Source: Chloroflexota bacterium (GTDB lineage Bacteria > Chloroflexota > Anaerolineae > Anaerolineales > Villigracilaceae). From it: DNA of 64,000 bases. Below the pieces are notes generated by a model. It had not been told where the DNA came from, searched no databases, and worked only from the letters and a program-made list of their open reading frames with translations. This document shows, piece by piece, positions 26,252 through 34,224 of this stretch (within the stretch, counting starts at the first letter, position 1; each line of letters opens with the position of its first letter). The DNA is taken from assembly GCA_016234495.1 (NCBI GenBank), contig JACRBI010000043.1, forward strand, positions 62,001 to 126,000, read 5' to 3'. The translations under genes were made by a program, and so were the position numbers.

Positions 26252-26536
26252 ATGAAAGTCATTGCACTCGCTCTATTGATCTTTTTTGGCACGCTTTCAG
26301 CGATCACCTATTCCCTTTTCTATCTCGATACTCACAATCATAATTTGTCTGGGTATGTCAGTGATACGCTTCGCAAAGGATTTGGCTATTGTCTAGATGG
26401 GGGCAAAGTTTATTATGCCAAAAAGCCTTTTGTCACAGAGGGTGGTTGTCGCGTCTGTGTCTGTGCGCCAGAGCTAGGAGGGGTATCATGCAAATACAAC
26501 TCTACCGCACCCATATGCATTTCAAACCTCAACTAA
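26252..26536 (+). CDS. Small Cys-rich secreted or membrane-anchored protein
   Basis: Start 26252 is chosen because a signal-like hydrophobic segment (residues 3-23) follows it and TATACT precedes it; the longer frame upstream runs through the promoter. The 94-aa product has six Cys (47, 66, 69, 71, 80, 89) in a GC-x2-C-x-C-x8-C-x8-C arrangement, like VWC or pacifastin-type modules. It is divergent from the larger Cys-rich gene, and both sit in the AT-rich island. Role unknown. Confidence 0.6.
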   Translation: MKVIALALLIFFGTLSAITYSLFYLDTHNHNLSGYVSDTLRKGFGYCLDGGKVYYAKKPFVTEGGCRVCVCAPELGGVSCKYNSTAPICISNLN

Positions 26537-26566
26537 TACAGTAGCATTTTTCAAATTAACAATTTA

Positions 26567-27688
26567 TCAAAATTGAACCAAACATTTTTCCAGCTCCTCT
26601 GGCAAAATATCGGTATCTGCCCACCTCTGTCCCCACTCTTCGATGTCTGGCGTCATTCCTATTATTACTCTTTTTTCTGGGTATGCAACATCATTCATTA
26701 TTTCTTCAGTCGTTACTCCAAAAAATCTATTACCTTCTAACACTAAAAATTTATTTAAATCTTCTGGTCTTGTCCATCCATGCAAAAATCCAATAGTTCT
26801 ATCTTTGTTGAGATTGGCTACCCCGATCAAAATATAAGGCATCTCCCCCCGTCCCAGGTCCATGGTGATCTCACTAAAAGAGCAATACTTTTGAGGTTTA
26901 GTAGCAGGATCAGAATAATCCTCTGGTTGATTATATGCCATTACACGAGTGTAATATCCTTCTGCAGTCACGTACCGCCAGTCTATAGGCATTGCCGTAT
27001 CAGGAAATCCAGGACACTGTAGATGCTCGCTCATCGCCAGTTTGCCGCTCTCTACATCTGACAGGGTGATCTTGGTAGGTTTCTCTGGATCGGTCGAGAC
27101 ATGGATCACGTCCACCATTTCTTTAGTCAGCAAGTTGTAGGCTTGGGTGTATTGCTTCTCACCGTTTCGGTACAGCACTATATGTTTGCCCGCAGGACTG
27201 ATGAATTTTTCAAGTCCATCCACATCTACTGCTGCATTTAGGATTTCAGTATTCGACATAGCCTTGATCTGTTCAGTAGTATAGGTGGTGATTTTTTCGT
27301 AATTATCATCCCCGTCCGCATTTTGGTAGCCCTTCACCTGCACACCATTTTCGTCGGTTATAGTCACATCATTTGCGTCTATGGTGACTGCTTGCCCGCC
27401 CACCATGATGGTGTATCCCTTGCCGTCTGGGTTTAGTCTGATGCCTGGGACTACTCCTGTTGTGCCGTCAGGCATAGGTCCATAAATCCCCTCTGGTGCG
27501 ATGGTGTAATTCTCTGTGCTTCCCGCAATAAATTCCTGTAGGGCGAGGAAGGCGGGATTTACAGTTGGAGTAGGGATGATCGTCGCTGTCGGCGGCGGCG
27601 GCAAAGTGACAGTTGCCGTCGGAACAGCCGTCGTTTGCGGGGCGCAAGAAGCAAGAATAATTACAACAAGAAAGTACAGCTTTTTCAT
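26567..27688 (-). CDS. Lipoprotein of unknown function, 373 aa
   Basis: The ATG at 27688 follows GGAGGTAAC. A lipobox (ILASC) is followed by a Pro/Thr linker of the kind seen in the other lipoproteins of this window. Then come about 320 residues with no family I recognise; a segment near residue 80-130 (ITDENGVQVKGYQ) looks beta-rich. Two TATAAT-like boxes lie upstream on the minus strand (around 27711-27736). Base composition is AT-richer than the flanks. The linker suggests a native Chloroflexota gene, in contrast to its Cys-rich neighbours. Confidence 0.65.
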   Translation of the reverse strand: MKKLYFLVVIILASCAPQTTAVPTATVTLPPPPTATIIPTPTVNPAFLALQEFIAGSTENYTIAPEGIYGPMPDGTTGVVPGIRLNPDGKGYTIMVGGQAVTIDANDVTITDENGVQVKGYQNADGDDNYEKITTYTTEQIKAMSNTEILNAAVDVDGLEKFISPAGKHIVLYRNGEKQYTQAYNLLTKEMVDVIHVSTDPEKPTKITLSDVESGKLAMSEHLQCPGFPDTAMPIDWRYVTAEGYYTRVMAYNQPEDYSDPATKPQKYCSFSEITMDLGRGEMPYILIGVANLNKDRTIGFLHGWTRPEDLNKFLVLEGNRFFGVTTEEIMNDVAYPEKRVIIGMTPDIEEWGQRWADTDILPEELEKCLVQF

Positions 27689-27819
27689 GTTACCTCCTCT
27701 TTCGATAAGCACATTATACCCATCACGGGCATTATATAACCGTATTCGTTAATTACGCCCCTCAAAATTCAGTCGGTGAATTTTGATTTGGATTTGGTAT
27801 AATGTTCAAAGAAATCAGC

Positions 27820-27886
27820 AGGGGCGACCCGCTTTGATTAGTGAACGCTCACAACAAACCATGAAGGGTCGCCCCTACCCATTATC
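27820..27886. repeat. Intergenic palindromic repeat, family F copy 2
   Basis: The arms AGGGGCGACCC and GGGTCGCCCCT match the copy at 795-851, as does CATGAA before the right arm. A TATAAT box (27798-27803) lies just upstream and may drive the methyltransferase gene; the repeat would then be in its 5' leader. Confidence 0.75.
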
Positions 27887-27898
27887 AAGGAGAGACAA

Positions 27899-28699
27899 AT
27901 GAAAATTGATTATCAGGAACCGAGCAAAGACCTTCTCATGCGAATTGACATTCACGAAAAATACGGCTCCGCCAATATTGACATATGGACGAACGACCTG
28001 CTCAAGCCACAGGCTGAAATGAACATCCTCGACGTCGGCTGCGGCGCGGGAAAACTTTCCTTCCTTTTTAACGAATACACCAAAGGCGGCGCAAAAATCA
28101 CCGGCGGCGATTTCTCGGAAGAACTGCTCGACAAGGCGCGCGAGAAAAACAAGAAGATCGGCGCGAACATTGATTTCCAATTTTTGGATTTCAACCAGCC
28201 GTTCAATTTCCCCGACAATACATTTGACCTGTGTACCAGCGCCTTCGCCATCTATTACGCATCAGACCTCGACTTTACATTTGGTGAGGCTTATCGGGTG
28301 CTCACACCCGGCGGACGGCTTTTCGTCTCCGGTCCATTGCCTGAGAACAAGCAGATGTTCTACGACATCATCAAGGAAGCCACCAACGCGACGATCCCGC
28401 CTATGCCGGGTTCTTCGCGCTTCAAGGGTGACATCTTCAACACCATCAGTAAAATTTTCGCCAAGACCGAGTTACATAAGTTTGAAAATCACCTCACCTT
28501 CCCGGAAGTCGCGCCGTTCATTGACTACGTCCGCGCTTCGCTGGGTGAAGACCGCAAACTGTGGACTTCGATGTTCAATGGTAACGATGAATACGAAGCC
28601 TTGATCGGCAAGATCACCGACGTGGCTACGCGCTGGTTTGAGCGTGACGGAAAACTAGTCATGACCAAGGTCGTCGGTGGGATTCTGGCGACAAAATAG
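27899..28699 (+). CDS. Class I SAM-dependent methyltransferase
   Basis: A 266-aa protein with the SAM-binding motif I ILDVGCGAGKLSF, then GGDFSEELLDKA (acidic residue binding the ribose), FQFLDFNQPFNFPDNTFDLCTSAFAIYY (motifs II/III) and the post-motif RVLTPGGRLFVSGP. It is of the UbiE/type-11 kind. Substrate is not predictable. AAGGAGAG precedes the ATG. PIG-L, DinB and sulfatase genes follow on the same strand. Confidence 0.88.
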   Translation: MKIDYQEPSKDLLMRIDIHEKYGSANIDIWTNDLLKPQAEMNILDVGCGAGKLSFLFNEYTKGGAKITGGDFSEELLDKAREKNKKIGANIDFQFLDFNQPFNFPDNTFDLCTSAFAIYYASDLDFTFGEAYRVLTPGGRLFVSGPLPENKQMFYDIIKEATNATIPPMPGSSRFKGDIFNTISKIFAKTELHKFENHLTFPEVAPFIDYVRASLGEDRKLWTSMFNGNDEYEALIGKITDVATRWFERDGKLVMTKVVGGILATK

Positions 28700-28765
28700 A
28701 CCGCAGACGGTCGAGGATGGACAATAAAACCATCGTCGACTGTCTTTCGTCCATCGTCCAAACCT

Positions 28766-29398
28766 ATGAACTTCTTCGGCAAAAGAGTCCTCTTCCTCGG
28801 CGCGCACCCCGATGACATCGAGATCGGGTGCGGCGCTTTGATCCATCACATCGTCCAGCAGACGGAAATTTTGTGCGTCACGCTTTCGGACAATCAAAAA
28901 AATCCCGACCTGAAGGATGTAAAAGGCGAGCATCTCAAGTCCATGCAAGTGCTGGGCGTGCCTGAAGACAAGGTCGTCTTCGGCCCGTTCATCACACGTG
29001 TTTTCCCCGATGCGCGGCAGGAGATCCTTGAATATTTCCTGAAACTTCGCCGCGACTTCCAACCGGACTTGATCTTCGTCCACTCGAAGCAGGATGTGCA
29101 TCAGGATCACCTGACCATGACCGACGAAGCCCTGCGCGCCTTCCGCGGAATTACCGTTCTAGGCTTCGACGTGGTGCGTTCATCCTATGGATTTTTCCCT
29201 CACTTTTTAGTGGAAGTCACCGAAGAGGATGTGAACAGGAAGATCGAGGCGCTCTCACAATATGAAACCTACCGCGACAAATATTACTTCAACAGCGAGT
29301 TGACTCGCTCCATCATGGTGCGGCATGGCGCGCTGGCTGAAATCGCTTTTGCCGAAGGCTTTGACATTTTGAGAATCGTCGGCAAGTTTGAAGGTTGA
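28766..29398 (+). CDS. PIG-L family zinc deacetylase
   Basis: A 210-aa LmbE-like protein. The zinc motif His-Pro-Asp-Asp is in FLGAHPDDIEIGCG, and the distal zinc His is in VHSKQDVHQDHLTM. These enzymes remove acetyl groups from N-acetylglucosamine-type substrates (sugar lipids, thiol cofactors such as bacillithiol, or antibiotics). The gap before it holds short word-like repeats (GGATGGACAATAAAACC, CGTCCATCGTCC). The substrate is open. Confidence 0.88.
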   Translation: MNFFGKRVLFLGAHPDDIEIGCGALIHHIVQQTEILCVTLSDNQKNPDLKDVKGEHLKSMQVLGVPEDKVVFGPFITRVFPDARQEILEYFLKLRRDFQPDLIFVHSKQDVHQDHLTMTDEALRAFRGITVLGFDVVRSSYGFFPHFLVEVTEEDVNRKIEALSQYETYRDKYYFNSELTRSIMVRHGALAEIAFAEGFDILRIVGKFEG

Positions 29399-29430
29399 AA
29401 GTTGCTTGAGTTTAGAGTTCCAAAACCATA

Positions 29431-29500
29431 GCCGCGAATTTCGCTAATTCACGCGGATTTTTATGGGAAAATTAGCGAAAATCCGCGCAATTCATGGCAA
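29431..29500. repeat. Palindromic repeat, family D copy 2
   Basis: It begins AGCCGCGAATTTCGCTAATT and ends GAAAATCCGCGCAATTCATG, with AAAATTAGCGAAAATCCGCG complementary to the left half. It is related to 5581-5703. The remaining gap up to the DinB gene shows nothing else. Confidence 0.7.
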
Positions 29501-29566
29501 AATAAAACGCTTTTTCGAACTCACTACATGAACTCTAAACACAAAAGGTTAAGAAAAGAGATAAAA

Positions 29567-30076
29567 ATGAAATTTACAGAGTTGTATCAGGAACTGGTCA
29601 ACAGCACCGAGATCATCCGCGCACTAACCGCGAACATTTCACAGGAGGAGGCGCAGGTCAAGCCGTCGCCTGAGGCATGGTCAATGTTGGAAGTGATCTG
29701 CCACCTTTACGACGAAGAACGCGAAGATTTCCGCGAGCATCTGGACTTCATCCTGCATCGTCAACATAAAGAATGGCGCCAGATCGATCCGCAGGGCTGG
29801 GTGGCATCACGAAAATATAACGAACAGGATTTCGTTGAAATGCAAATGAAATTCTTTGAAGAGCGCGGCAAATCACTTGATTGGTTGATCGACCTGTCTG
29901 AAGTAGACTGGGATATTACTTACACCTCTGAATATGGATCAGTTCCGGCCGGCGAAATGTTCGCCGCATGGGTCGCGCATGACAACCTGCATATCCGTCA
30001 ACTAGTGGAATTAAAACGTTTTCACATCGGGCGGATCACACAGCCTTATGGGATCGGTTACGCGGGAGATTGGTAG
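29567..30076 (+). CDS. DinB-like four-helix metalloprotein
   Basis: The start at 29567 is preferred over the in-frame 29528 because a GAGAT-like site lies just upstream and the protein homologous part begins here. The 169-aa protein has the DinB/YfiT layout: KPSPEAWSMLEVICHLYDEERE with the first His, and AAWVAHDNLHIRQLVEL with the second and third metal-binding His. Such proteins are thiol-dependent transferases or stress-linked enzymes of unclear substrate. Its stop is directly followed by the sulfatase start. Confidence 0.82.
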   Translation: MKFTELYQELVNSTEIIRALTANISQEEAQVKPSPEAWSMLEVICHLYDEEREDFREHLDFILHRQHKEWRQIDPQGWVASRKYNEQDFVEMQMKFFEERGKSLDWLIDLSEVDWDITYTSEYGSVPAGEMFAAWVAHDNLHIRQLVELKRFHIGRITQPYGIGYAGDW

Positions 30077-31408
30077 ATGATAAAGCAGCGTTTAAATGCG
30101 TTTGCCCTGGTGTTAATCTTGTCGCTACAGTCATGCAGTGCCATGCCCCGCTTCAACGACCAGCGTCCGAACTTCCTGATCATTATTACCGATGACCAGC
30201 GCTATGACACGATGGAATACATGCCGAACACCCAGCAATTCATCTTCGACCAGGGTGTCACTTTTTCAAGCGGATATGTCACCACACCGTTTTGCTGTCC
30301 GAGTCGGTCCAGCATCCTCACTGGCATGTATGCCCACAATCACAACGTTTACGTAAACGAGGACAAGCTCAACTTCCCGACAATGATCGTTGATCTCCAC
30401 AAAAACGGATATTACACCGGCATTGTGGGGAAATATTTAAATTCGTGGAAGGGCGAACCCAGACCTGAGTTTGATTATTGGGTTTCTTTTTTTGGCGGTA
30501 CAGTCCCGAACTATTATGACCCCAATCTCAACGTCAATGGAAAATGGGAAAAGAAAACAGGTTATATCACCTATCTTTTCAAAGATTACGTGTTCGAATT
30601 TTTAGAAGGCGCTGCCGCCCAAAGAAAACCGTTCCTGCTTTATTTCGCGCCGAATGCGCCTCATGCGCCATACACTCCACTCAAAGAAGATAAGGGACTT
30701 TATGCCGACCTGCCCCCCGTCAGTTATCCAAACTACAACGAAGCGGATATTTCCGACAAGCCTGCATCCATATCCAACAAGCCTTTGTTGACCGGGGAAG
30801 ACGCAGCTCAGATCGAAAATACCCGCCTGAGGCAGATACAAACTCTTGTCTCATTGGATCGCTCAATCGGCGAGATCATCCAAAAACTGAAAGACACGGG
30901 CGAATTTGACAATACGGTCATCATCTTTATTTCCGATAATGGCAAACACTGGGGCGAGCACAGGATGGACTCCAAATCCACTGCATACGAGGAATCCGTC
31001 AAGGTCCCATTTGCGATGCGATACCCGGCTTTAATTCCAACGCCTTACATCGAAAGCCGCCTTGCCGCCAATATTGATATTGCTCCCACGATTTATGAAT
31101 TATCCGAAACAAAAATGCCCGGGACAGTGGACGGGCTTTCGCTCGTAAAGCTGTTCACACCCGACGCGGTTTGGCGAACAACGCTTCTGCTCGAAGCCTG
31201 GCCTGATCGCGGCCATTGGACAGCCATCCATACCGGACAGTACGTTTACATCGAAACTGATAACGACCTGTCTGAGTTTTACGATTTAACAATCGACCCC
31301 TATGAAATGGACAGCAGGATCAATGACCCCAAGTATCAAGACATCATCCAAGAATTGAAATCCATTCTCGCAACAGAAAAAGTACCAAGAAATGTAGCTC
31401 AGCCTTAA
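30077..31408 (+). CDS. Sulfatase, secreted lipoprotein
   Basis: A 443-aa arylsulfatase-family enzyme. A lipobox (SLQSC, Cys20) implies anchoring outside the membrane. The metal site begins IIITDDQRYDTM (Asp39, Asp40), and the formylglycine motif is Cys73-Cys74-Pro75-Ser76-Arg77 followed by SSILTG, so Cys73 would be converted. FISDNGKHWGEHR carries further metal ligands. No sulfatase-maturing enzyme gene is visible in the window. It starts immediately after the DinB stop codon, which indicates coupling. Confidence 0.92.
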   Translation: MIKQRLNAFALVLILSLQSCSAMPRFNDQRPNFLIIITDDQRYDTMEYMPNTQQFIFDQGVTFSSGYVTTPFCCPSRSSILTGMYAHNHNVYVNEDKLNFPTMIVDLHKNGYYTGIVGKYLNSWKGEPRPEFDYWVSFFGGTVPNYYDPNLNVNGKWEKKTGYITYLFKDYVFEFLEGAAAQRKPFLLYFAPNAPHAPYTPLKEDKGLYADLPPVSYPNYNEADISDKPASISNKPLLTGEDAAQIENTRLRQIQTLVSLDRSIGEIIQKLKDTGEFDNTVIIFISDNGKHWGEHRMDSKSTAYEESVKVPFAMRYPALIPTPYIESRLAANIDIAPTIYELSETKMPGTVDGLSLVKLFTPDAVWRTTLLLEAWPDRGHWTAIHTGQYVYIETDNDLSEFYDLTIDPYEMDSRINDPKYQDIIQELKSILATEKVPRNVAQP

Positions 31409-31413
31409 TCAAC

Positions 31414-31454
31414 ATAAATTCCCTGCAATCCAATCTGCAGGGAATTTATATTTT
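31414..31454. terminator. Bidirectional terminator between sulfatase and the SUF operon
   Basis: A perfect 14-bp stem (ATAAATTCCCTGCA / TGCAGGGAATTTAT) with an 8-nt loop is followed by ATTTTGTG on the plus strand. It serves the sulfatase and, from the other side, the end of the suf operon. Confidence 0.82.
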
Positions 31455-31475
31455 GTGTGACGTAAATACTGAAAT

Positions 31476-31820
31476 CTACTTCGGAACTCCAATAAAAATT
31501 ATCCCGTCCCTGACCTGCACCGGATAGGCAGGGATATCCACCACGGCGGGCATTTGCATGGCTTGGCCAGTTCTCACGTCAAATTCTGCGCCGTGCCGCG
31601 GACAAACGACATGATGGCCTTCGATCACCCCGTCGCCGAGGGGGCCGTCATCGTGAGAGCAGACATCGCCAATTGCAAAAAACTGCCCCGCGATATTAAA
31701 GATGACAATCGGCTTGTCGCCCATGTCAACGAATAACCGCTCGCCGTTTGGCAGTTCGGCGGCAGGCGCGATCTCAACAAATTCAATTTTTGATTCTTCG
31801 ATTTGGGCGTAGTTGAACAT
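31476..31820 (-). CDS. Rieske-type [2Fe-2S] ferredoxin
   Basis: A 114-aa Rieske domain with cluster ligands in VCSHDDGPLG (Cys-x-His) and VVCPRHGAEFD (Cys-x2-His). It resembles the small ferredoxins of non-heme dioxygenases and the Rieske proteins often found in SUF operons. It is the last gene of the sufCBDSU unit, 6 bp after sufU. It could supply electrons to Fe-S assembly or be a client; the exact role is not established here. Confidence 0.9.
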   Translation of the reverse strand: MFNYAQIEESKIEFVEIAPAAELPNGERLFVDMGDKPIVIFNIAGQFFAIGDVCSHDDGPLGDGVIEGHHVVCPRHGAEFDVRTGQAMQMPAVVDIPAYPVQVRDGIIFIGVPK

Positions 31821-31826
31821 ATCCGC

Positions 31827-32222
31827 TTATTCCACGAGGTCGTCGCCAGCTTCGCCAAGTCCATACACACCGGCTTTCAAGACCTTGAGCGAGAGAAGCG
31901 CGCACTTCAAGCGCACCGGCCCGAGGTCAATGCCCAACAGTTCAAGCACCGAGGCTTTATTGAGCTTCTTCACTTCTTCAAGCGGCTTGCCAATAATGGA
32001 TTCTATTAACAAGTCTGCAGAGGCTTGCGAGATGGCGCAGCCATGACCATCGAATCGCGCATCAGACACGCGGCCATCAGCATCCACTCGCAGGTCAATT
32101 TGGATGTGGTCGCCGCACAACGGGTTATTATCCGCGAATGAAATGTCATGCGGGTCAAGCTTGCCGCGGTAGGCTGGGTTTTTGTAGTGTTCAATAATGA
32201 CTTCGCGATAAAGATCGTCCAT
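31827..32222 (-). CDS. sufU: Fe-S cluster scaffold / sulfur-transfer protein SufU
   Basis: The start at 32222 (GGAGCAATC upstream) is preferred to a longer frame reaching into the repeat. The 131-aa protein has Cys in NNPLCGDHI, GHGCAISQAS and VRLKCALLSL, with an Asp in LCGD, the zinc/cysteine set of SufU. Together with SufS it accepts persulfide sulfur. The longer insertion before the third Cys, typical of SufU as opposed to IscU, is present. It is in the suf operon. Confidence 0.94.
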   Translation of the reverse strand: MDDLYREVIIEHYKNPAYRGKLDPHDISFADNNPLCGDHIQIDLRVDADGRVSDARFDGHGCAISQASADLLIESIIGKPLEEVKKLNKASVLELLGIDLGPVRLKCALLSLKVLKAGVYGLGEAGDDLVE

Positions 32223-32236
32223 GATTGCTCCGCAAT

Positions 32237-32306
32237 AAAGTGTCAAAGTATCAATGTTTCCAAAGTGTCACTGACACCTTGAAACTTTAGACACCTTTGA
32301 CACTTT
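32237..32306. repeat. Palindrome between sufU and sufS
   Basis: Perfect 12-bp arms AAAGTGTCAAAG and CTTTGACACTTT enclose a second inverted pair (AAGTGTCA and TGACACCTT). It fills the whole gap inside the operon and overlaps nothing coding. Confidence 0.7.
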
Positions 32307-32308
32307 TA

Positions 32309-33535
32309 TTATCCAAACATTTCCTTCACTTTATAAATCCCATTCACGAGCAGATCCACTTCTTCCTTGGTGTTGTACAAATAAAAGGATGCGCGACTCG
32401 TGGCTGGGATTCCAAATTTTTCATGCAGCGGCTGCGCGCAGTGATGACCAGCCCTGACGGCGATCCCGTCTTTATCCAGAATCTGCGCCACATCATGCGG
32501 ATGCACACCGTCAAGGGTGAACGCCGCCACCCCGCCCTTTTTATCACTGGATGGGCCGAATAATTTCACGCCAGGGATTTCCTCCAGCCGTTCAAGCGCG
32601 TAATCGGTGATCTCATGCTCGTGCGCTGCGATATTCTCCATGCCCATCTTTGTCAGGTAATCGACAGCGGCGCCAAAACCGACAGCCTCTGCAATGGCGG
32701 GAGTGCCGGCCTCGAATTTATGCGGCAATGTATTCGGGCGGAACGATCGCAGTTTCACTTCCTTGATCATGTCGCCACCGCCCAGGAACGGGGGCATGGA
32801 TTCGAGCAATGCGGCTTTCCCGTACAATGCGCCGATGCCTGTCGGGCCGCACATTTTGTGCGCGGAGAATGCGTAAAAATCCGCGTCGAGGGCTTGCACA
32901 TCGACTGTCAAATGCGGAACGGATTGCGCGCCGTCCACCAGCGCGATTGCGCCTGCCTCGTGCGCCAGGCGGATGATCTCAGCTGTTGGGTTGATCGTCC
33001 CCAAAACGTTGGACATGTGCGTAAACGAGGCCAGCTTCGGGCGGCGGTCAAGAAGCGATTTGTACGCCTCAAGATCGAGCAGACCGTCTTCCGTCACAGG
33101 GATAAATTCCAATTCGATGCCGCGTTCCGCTTGAAGCATGTGCCACGGGACAAGGTTGCTGTGATGTTCCATCTCTGTCAGAATAACAAGATCGCCTTGT
33201 TTTAAGTTTGCACGCGCCCAGCTATAAGCCACAAGGTTGATCGACTCGGTTGTGTTGCGGGTGTAAATGATCTGCCGCGCAGATTCAGCGTTGATGAATT
33301 TCGCGATCTTTTCACGCGCCTCTTCATACATCGCAGTCGATTCCTCGGCAAGCGTGTGAACGCCACGATGAATGTTCGCATTGGACATGCGATAAAAATC
33401 ATCCATGGCTTGAATTACTGCCAGCGGCTTTTGCGATGTAGCTGTTGAATCCAAATACGTCAGGCGCACACCCGCGCTGGTTTCGCGTTCGAGGATGGGA
33501 AAGTCTTTTCGTATTTCAGCAACGTTAAGTTTCAT
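32309..33535 (-). CDS. sufS: Cysteine desulfurase SufS
   Basis: A 408-aa PLP enzyme that takes sulfur from cysteine for Fe-S assembly. The PLP lysine is in YAFSAHKMCGPTGIG, with TRNTTESINLVAYSW near the cofactor phosphate. The active-site Cys is in VRAGHHCAQPL, the type II (SufS/CsdA) form, and the C-terminus has ASFYLYNTKEEVD. Its start abuts the stop of the basic protein upstream in the operon. Confidence 0.96.
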   Translation of the reverse strand: MKLNVAEIRKDFPILERETSAGVRLTYLDSTATSQKPLAVIQAMDDFYRMSNANIHRGVHTLAEESTAMYEEAREKIAKFINAESARQIIYTRNTTESINLVAYSWARANLKQGDLVILTEMEHHSNLVPWHMLQAERGIELEFIPVTEDGLLDLEAYKSLLDRRPKLASFTHMSNVLGTINPTAEIIRLAHEAGAIALVDGAQSVPHLTVDVQALDADFYAFSAHKMCGPTGIGALYGKAALLESMPPFLGGGDMIKEVKLRSFRPNTLPHKFEAGTPAIAEAVGFGAAVDYLTKMGMENIAAHEHEITDYALERLEEIPGVKLFGPSSDKKGGVAAFTLDGVHPHDVAQILDKDGIAVRAGHHCAQPLHEKFGIPATSRASFYLYNTKEEVDLLVNGIYKVKEMFG

Positions 33536-34141
33536 CTAATAATCAGGAATAAAATCTTTTTTGGCAGGCTTCTTGCCGGGCACAGGGCGGATATGTTCGG
33601 AGATGAGCGGAAACCACAAAATGCGGTCAGGCACCATCCAGCCGTCGGTGAGATACACGTTTGAGCGGAATTGCACCGCCACCAATTTATTATCCACCTG
33701 CACGACGATACCCTTCACCCAGCCGCGGATTCGTTCACGGCTTTTTTCATGGTCGCAAAAAACTTCGACCGTGTCGCCCACTTCAAAAGCATGTTCATGC
33801 CCGGGCGCTTTCATGAAAGCAAATTGATTTACACGCAGCGAACGCTTTATCGGGCGGCGGCGTTCGAGGAGCGGATTAACGATGCGCTTTACGACCACCG
33901 CAACTTTTGGCGCCCGCTTCGGCAGTGTCTTGGCCGCGCTGGCCGACTCGACAACCGGCTCAATTTTTACTTCGGGCCTGGCTGAAAGCCTGACTGCGGT
34001 TTTTGATCGTTCACCTTGTCTTGACGCTGGTTTTTTCGATGCCTGCACTTTTACGCTCGGTTTTGATGTCAATTTCTTTGCCCTCACCACTGATTTGGAT
34101 TTGACTTTCGACTTTGGCTTTACTTTGGATTTAACTGCCAT
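33536..34141 (-). CDS. Basic-tailed protein of unknown function in the SUF operon
   Basis: The 201-aa product has a Lys/Ser/Pro/Ala-rich N-terminal tail (about residues 1-95, with many KPKSKVKSK-like units) and a compact C-terminal part. That part reads as five or six beta strands (EVGDTVEVFCDHE, RGWVKGIVVQVDNK, VAVQFRSNVYLTDG, RILWFPLISEHIRPV), like an SH3 or tudor-type barrel. I know no named family. It lies exactly between sufD and sufS, so a link to Fe-S assembly is plausible. TATAAAAT with AGGAAGTGAG upstream suggests an extra internal promoter. Confidence 0.6.
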   Translation of the reverse strand: MAVKSKVKPKSKVKSKSVVRAKKLTSKPSVKVQASKKPASRQGERSKTAVRLSARPEVKIEPVVESASAAKTLPKRAPKVAVVVKRIVNPLLERRRPIKRSLRVNQFAFMKAPGHEHAFEVGDTVEVFCDHEKSRERIRGWVKGIVVQVDNKLVAVQFRSNVYLTDGWMVPDRILWFPLISEHIRPVPGKKPAKKDFIPDY

Positions 34142-34224
34142 GACTCACTTCCTATCTATTTTATAGAGACGCCCTCCGCCTCTTTTTTTAACTTTCAAAC
34201 TGCTTCAAAATAAATCGGCATTTT

